Assembly: GCF_030908245.1 (NCBI RefSeq)
Contig: NZ_JAVFJJ010000007.1
Location: 1 to 64,000 of the forward strand
Source of the DNA: Sinomonas sp. ASV322
GTDB lineage: Bacteria; Actinomycetota; Actinomycetes; Actinomycetales; Micrococcaceae
DNA length: 64,000 nucleotides
Direction: 5' to 3'
The notes below the pieces were generated by a model that saw only the letters and a program-made list of their open reading frames with translations, made no database searches and had not been told where the DNA came from. Of this stretch, positions 60,595 through 64,000 are shown piece after piece (the first letter of the stretch is position 1; every line of letters begins with the position of its first letter). Both the position numbers and the translations under genes were made by a program.

Positions 60595-61757
60595 GTGCAG
60601 GGAATTCGATAGCTGTCGGCATTGTGGGCTGCGGGAAGATCGTGGGCCAATACCTCGAGAGCTTCCGCCGCCTCGAGGACGTGCGGCTCGTCGCCGTCGC
60701 GGACCTCGACGCGGCGCGCGCGCAGGCGGTCGCGGACGAGTGGAACGCTTCCGTTTCGGTCGGGGCGGACGACGGCGGCGTGCGTGCCGTGAGCGTCGAC
60801 GAACTACTTGCGGCGCCCGACGTCGATCTTGTCCTCAACCTGACCATCCCGGCCGCGCACGCAGAGATCGCGCTCGCGGCGATCGCCGCCGGCAAGGCGG
60901 TCTACGGCGAAAAGCCGCTCGCGGCCACGACCGCCGAAGCCAGGCAGGTGCTCGATGCGGCGCGGGAGGCGGGCGTCGTCGTCGGCTGCGCGCCGGACAC
61001 CGTGCTCGGCACCGGGATCCAGACCGCGCGCAAAGCGATCGACGACGGCCTCATCGGCGCGCCCGTCGCGGCGACGGCCACGATGGTCACGCCGGGGCAC
61101 GAGCGCTGGCACCCGAACCCGGACTTCTACTACGTCCCCGGCGGCGGGCCTTTGCTGGACATGGGGCCGTACTACGTCACGGCGTTGGTGACGCTCCTCG
61201 GGCCTGTTGTGTCGGTGATCGGGGCGGCGAGCCACACGCGCTCGGAGCGCGTGATCGGCTCCGGGCCGCGGGCCGGCGAGCACATTCCTGTGACGACGGA
61301 CACGCACGTCACGGGGGTGCTCGTGCACGAGTCGGGGGCGCTCTCGACGCTCGTGATGAGCTTCGATTCCGTCGCGACGCACTCGGCGAACATCGAGGTG
61401 CACGGCTCGCTCGGCACGCTCGCCGTGCCGGACCCCAACGTTTTCGACGGCGACACTCGCCTGTTCCGTCTCGGAGGCGAGGAGTGGGAGACGCTGCCGG
61501 TTTCGGCCGGGTACGTCGGTTCGGGCCGCGGCTACGGCATCGCGGATCTCGCCCGCACTGCGCAGGGGGAGGAGCTACGGGCCAGCGGTGCGCTCGCGTT
61601 CCATGTGCTCGAGGTCATGGAGTCGCTGCTCGACTCGGCGCACAGCGGCGTGTCAGTGGCCGTCGCGAGCCGTGCCGAGCGGCCGGGCGCAGTCCCGCTC
61701 ACCGATCTCGCGCGGGCCGATCTCGCCGCGGCGGGCCCGGGACAGCTTGGCGCGTGA
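60579..61757 (+). CDS. Second Gfo/Idh/MocA-family sugar oxidoreductase
   Basis: A 392-residue NAD(P)-dependent oxidoreductase: VGIVGCGKIVGQYLESFRRL at the N-terminus, YGEKPLAA with the conserved Lys, and PGGGPLLDMGPYYVTALVTL in the substrate domain. It differs from the first family member in the island, so the pair may oxidise and later reduce intermediates of one pathway. The GTG overlaps the ThuA gene, and its own stop overlaps the epimerase start. Confidence 0.9.
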   Translation: MGKPVGAGNSIAVGIVGCGKIVGQYLESFRRLEDVRLVAVADLDAARAQAVADEWNASVSVGADDGGVRAVSVDELLAAPDVDLVLNLTIPAAHAEIALAAIAAGKAVYGEKPLAATTAEARQVLDAAREAGVVVGCAPDTVLGTGIQTARKAIDDGLIGAPVAATATMVTPGHERWHPNPDFYYVPGGGPLLDMGPYYVTALVTLLGPVVSVIGAASHTRSERVIGSGPRAGEHIPVTTDTHVTGVLVHESGALSTLVMSFDSVATHSANIEVHGSLGTLAVPDPNVFDGDTRLFRLGGEEWETLPVSAGYVGSGRGYGIADLARTAQGEELRASGALAFHVLEVMESLLDSAHSGVSVAVASRAERPGAVPLTDLARADLAAAGPGQLGA

Positions 61758-62671
61758 GCGTCACGATCCGGGCGGGCGCGTACACCGCAGTCGTGGCCCA
61801 CAGGGGCGGCGCGCTCGCCTCGCTCCAGTACGAGGGGCGCGATCTGGTCCTCCCGTTCGACCCCGGCAGTCCGGTTCCTGACTACCGGGGGATCGTCGCG
61901 GCCCCGTGGCCGAACCGGCTCGCCAACGGGCGCTACACGGCCGGCGGCCAGAAGCTGGCCGTGCCGGTCAACGAGCCCGAGCGCGGCTGTGCGCTCCACG
62001 GACTCGTATTCGGCGAGGACTGGAGGCTCACGGCGCACGACGGCGCATCCGCCACTTTCGCGCTTGAGCTCGCCGCGAGTGAGGGCTACCCGTTCGAGCT
62101 GCGGCTCGAGGTCCAGTACAGGCTGCGTGCGGGGGCGCCCGGCGATCCTGGGGGCCTCGACTGGTCCGTGAGGGCCGTCAACGCGGGCGACGGGCGAGCG
62201 CCGTACGGGGTGTGCCCGCACCCGTATCTCGTCGCCGGGCCCTCGCCGCTCGACACGTGGACCCTCGAGGTGCCCGCCGAACGGTTCCTCGAGGTAACGT
62301 CCGACCGCCTCCTGCCGCGGCGCACCCGGAGCGTCGCGGGGCACGAGTTCGACTTCACGAGCCCGCGACCGATCGGCGCCACCGCGATCGACCACGCGTT
62401 CACGGGCATCGGGTTCGACGATCTCGGCACCGCGCGCGTGGCGATTCGCGACCCGTCCGGAACCGGCGTTGCGATGTCCTGGGACACCGGCTGCCCGTGG
62501 GTCCAGATCCACACGGCGGACCGGGAGCCGCCCGGCCCCACGCGCGAGGGTCTCGCCGTCGAGCCCATGACGTGCCCGCCCAACGCGTTCGCGAGCGGGA
62601 CGGATCTCGTGTGGCTCGAGCCCGGTAGAACGCACGCCGCTCGCTGGACGATTGCCGCGCTGGGAGCGTGA
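61754..62671 (+). CDS. Aldose 1-epimerase (galactose mutarotase-like)
   Basis: A 305-residue beta-sandwich enzyme interconverting alpha and beta anomers. Conserved segments: PWPNRLANGRYTAGG, NEPERGCALHGLV with catalytic His, PYGVCPHPYLVAG with second His, and LAVEPMTCPPNAF with Glu. The GTGA overlap links it to the oxidoreductase. It is the last gene of the third island. Confidence 0.92.
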   Translation: MSVTIRAGAYTAVVAHRGGALASLQYEGRDLVLPFDPGSPVPDYRGIVAAPWPNRLANGRYTAGGQKLAVPVNEPERGCALHGLVFGEDWRLTAHDGASATFALELAASEGYPFELRLEVQYRLRAGAPGDPGGLDWSVRAVNAGDGRAPYGVCPHPYLVAGPSPLDTWTLEVPAERFLEVTSDRLLPRRTRSVAGHEFDFTSPRPIGATAIDHAFTGIGFDDLGTARVAIRDPSGTGVAMSWDTGCPWVQIHTADREPPGPTREGLAVEPMTCPPNAFASGTDLVWLEPGRTHAARWTIAALGA

Positions 62672-62742
62672 CTCTTCGGGCTCGTCCTCGCCTCCCTGGC
62701 GATCTGCTTCCCACCACGGGTCGCGGCGGCGCCCAGAGACGG

Positions 62743-62816
62743 GTTCGTTCCGCCACAACTGAGAGCCGTTTAGCGCGAAAATGAGGGGTTCATCGCCTTG
62801 AGTTGTGGCGTAACGA
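62743..62816. repeat. Extragenic inverted repeat, 40-nt-spacer family (copy C)
   Basis: CACAACT (62754-62760) and AGTTGTG (62801-62807), extended by CGTTCCGC and GCGTAACG outward, flank exactly 40 nt that contain CATTTTCGCGC on the minus strand. It separates convergent genes and may also act as a terminator. Confidence 0.8.
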
Positions 62817-62845
62817 CCCGTGCCGCCTCTTACTCGGCCCGCGGG

Positions 62846-64000
62846 TCAGGGGAGGAGTTCGTACGGGGCCGCGAGGGCGCGGAGCAGCGCCCCGCCGGCC
62901 GCCCCGCGGAGGGCCGCCGTCGTGCCGAGCTCCGAGAACGCGACTCTGTCCGCGGGAACGAGTCCGGGAGCGAAGCCGTCGAGACTGCTGAGCAGGGCGG
63001 GCCTGATCCACGTGCCGAGGGCCGCGAAATGCCCTCCGAGGACGACCGCCGAGAGATCCACGAGGCGCCCGGCGGAGACGACGGCGATCCCGAGATAGTG
63101 GCCCGCGCGTTCAACGGCGCTCATCGCCTGGGCATCACCGGCGCCAAGGGCCGCCTGAAGCGCGGACATGCGCGCTGCCGTCGTGCTTCCGCCGTCGGTG
63201 ATGCCCGCGGCGGCGAGGATCGCCTCCTGTCCGGCGACGGTCTCGAGGCACCCTCGGCCGCCGCACGAGCATCGCCTGCCGCCCGGTTCGACGACGACGT
63301 GCCCCACCTCGCCCGCGTAACCCTGCGGTCCGGCGAACAGCTCCGATCCGATCACGAGCCCGCCACCCACGCCGACCTCGCCCGAGATGAAGAGGTAGTC
63401 CCTCAAGGAGGCCCCATGCCCGTACCAGAGTTCCGCGAGGGCGGCGCTGTTGGCTTCGTTCGAGAGGACGACGCCGAACGGCGCGTCGGGTATGAGCCCT
63501 CCGAGCGCGGTAGACAGGTCCGCGTCACGCCAGCCGAGGTTCGGCGCCGTGAGGACGGTTCCCCGTGCGGGGTTCACGAGGCCCGGGACGGCGAGGCCGC
63601 CGCCGAGGAGCGTCACGCCGGCGGTCTGGGCCGCCTCGACGCAGCGACGCGCGAGCGCGGAGAGCTCGCCGAGGACGTCTTCGGCGTCGCGGCCGCGGTT
63701 CTCTGCGTCGGCGACTTCGTGGAAGCGGAGGGTCCCGTGCAAGTCCACGACTCCGACGGCGAGATAGTCCACGTTGATCTCCGCGCCGAGCGCTCCCCGC
63801 CGGGCATCGAGGGCCAGCCCGACCCCTGGTCGGCCGCGCTCGCCGTCGCGCGTGACGCCGAGCTCTTCGACGAGACCGGTTTCGAGGAGCTCGGCCACGA
63901 GGCTCGACACCGAGGCTTTCGTGAGGCCGGTCGCGGCGGCGATGTCGGCGCGCGTCGCGCGCGTGTCCGGCCCGATGTTCCCCAGGACGAGCGCGAGATT
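62846..64000 (-). CDS. ROK-family transcriptional repressor, N-terminus beyond window
   Basis: The frame is open to the window edge, giving about 384 residues. The edge-side part is a winged HTH (RADIAAATGLTKASVSSLVA), followed by the ROK sugar-kinase-like domain with NVDYLAVGVVDLHG, NEANSAALAELWYG and the zinc motif CSCGGRGCLE. NagC/XylR-type proteins of this kind repress sugar genes. A target operon is probably outside the window or the convergent island. Confidence 0.9.
   Translation of the reverse strand, partial: NLALVLGNIGPDTRATRADIAAATGLTKASVSSLVAELLETGLVEELGVTRDGERGRPGVGLALDARRGALGAEINVDYLAVGVVDLHGTLRFHEVADAENRGRDAEDVLGELSALARRCVEAAQTAGVTLLGGGLAVPGLVNPARGTVLTAPNLGWRDADLSTALGGLIPDAPFGVVLSNEANSAALAELWYGHGASLRDYLFISGEVGVGGGLVIGSELFAGPQGYAGEVGHVVVEPGGRRCSCGGRGCLETVAGQEAILAAAGITDGGSTTAARMSALQAALGAGDAQAMSAVERAGHYLGIAVVSAGRLVDLSAVVLGGHFAALGTWIRPALLSSLDGFAPGLVPADRVAFSELGTTAALRGAAGGALLRALAAPYELLP

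Noticed and set aside
1-64000. CRISPR array, tRNA, rRNA, prophage or transposase
   Set aside because: The 32-bp-period array at 54.1 kb has no unique spacers of constant length beyond a few bases and no cas genes; no tRNA cloverleaf or mobile-element protein was recognised.

Overview
The window is high-GC DNA with short intergenic gaps, many GTG starts, ATGA/TGATG overlaps and lipoprotein-type sugar importers whose operons lack an ATPase. A mycothiol-type maleylpyruvate isomerase and two GH91 enzymes (a family best known from Arthrobacter) point to an actinobacterium of the Micrococcaceae, close to Arthrobacter, Pseudarthrobacter or Sinomonas. This placement is inference. I saw no rRNA, tRNA, CRISPR array, transposase, integrase or phage gene.

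Layout. 0-2.6 kb: the end of a ManD-type sugar-acid dehydratase, pyrE and an alpha/beta hydrolase. 2.7-7.1 kb (minus strand): a LacI regulator, a beta-phosphoglucomutase-like HAD enzyme and a GH65 disaccharide phosphorylase. 7.3-11.4 kb: a NagD-like phosphatase, then a molybdate regulator and modABC. 11.4-13.8 kb: a secreted alpha-amylase and a SpoU RNA methyltransferase. 14.0-34.1 kb: a fructan island. 34.2-40.2 kb: TerC, a secreted S53 peptidase, class II aldolase, DUF3151 and a maltokinase-cap protein. 40.3-50.5 kb: aromatic-acid uptake, gluconate genes and a 3-hydroxybenzoate/gentisate pathway. 50.7-52.7 kb: a PHP protein and a membrane GT87-like protein. 52.9-62.7 kb: a third sugar-importer island with two Gfo/Idh/MocA oxidoreductases, a TIM-barrel isomerase, ThuA and an aldose epimerase. 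The window ends inside a ROK regulator.

The fructan island is the main discovery candidate. It encodes a GH91 inulin fructotransferase (inulin to difructose anhydride III), a secreted GH32 exo-fructanase with a nested duplicated accessory module, and two ABC importers. Inside the cell it provides a second, diverged GH91 protein that looks like DFA III hydrolase, two cytoplasmic GH32 fructosidases, and a GH172 (DUF2961) protein of the family that includes difructose dianhydride I hydrolase. Two LacI regulators are present. One has four operator-like sites of shared sequence at three promoters and at its own gene, which draws the island into one regulon. The fructotransferase ORF has no signal peptide. 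A 64-residue Tat-signal ORF sits directly upstream in a different frame.

The DNA also holds two families of extragenic inverted repeats (one with an exact 40-nt spacer at three loci), a 22-bp element repeated near 13 kb, and palindromic operators for the molybdate and IclR regulators.
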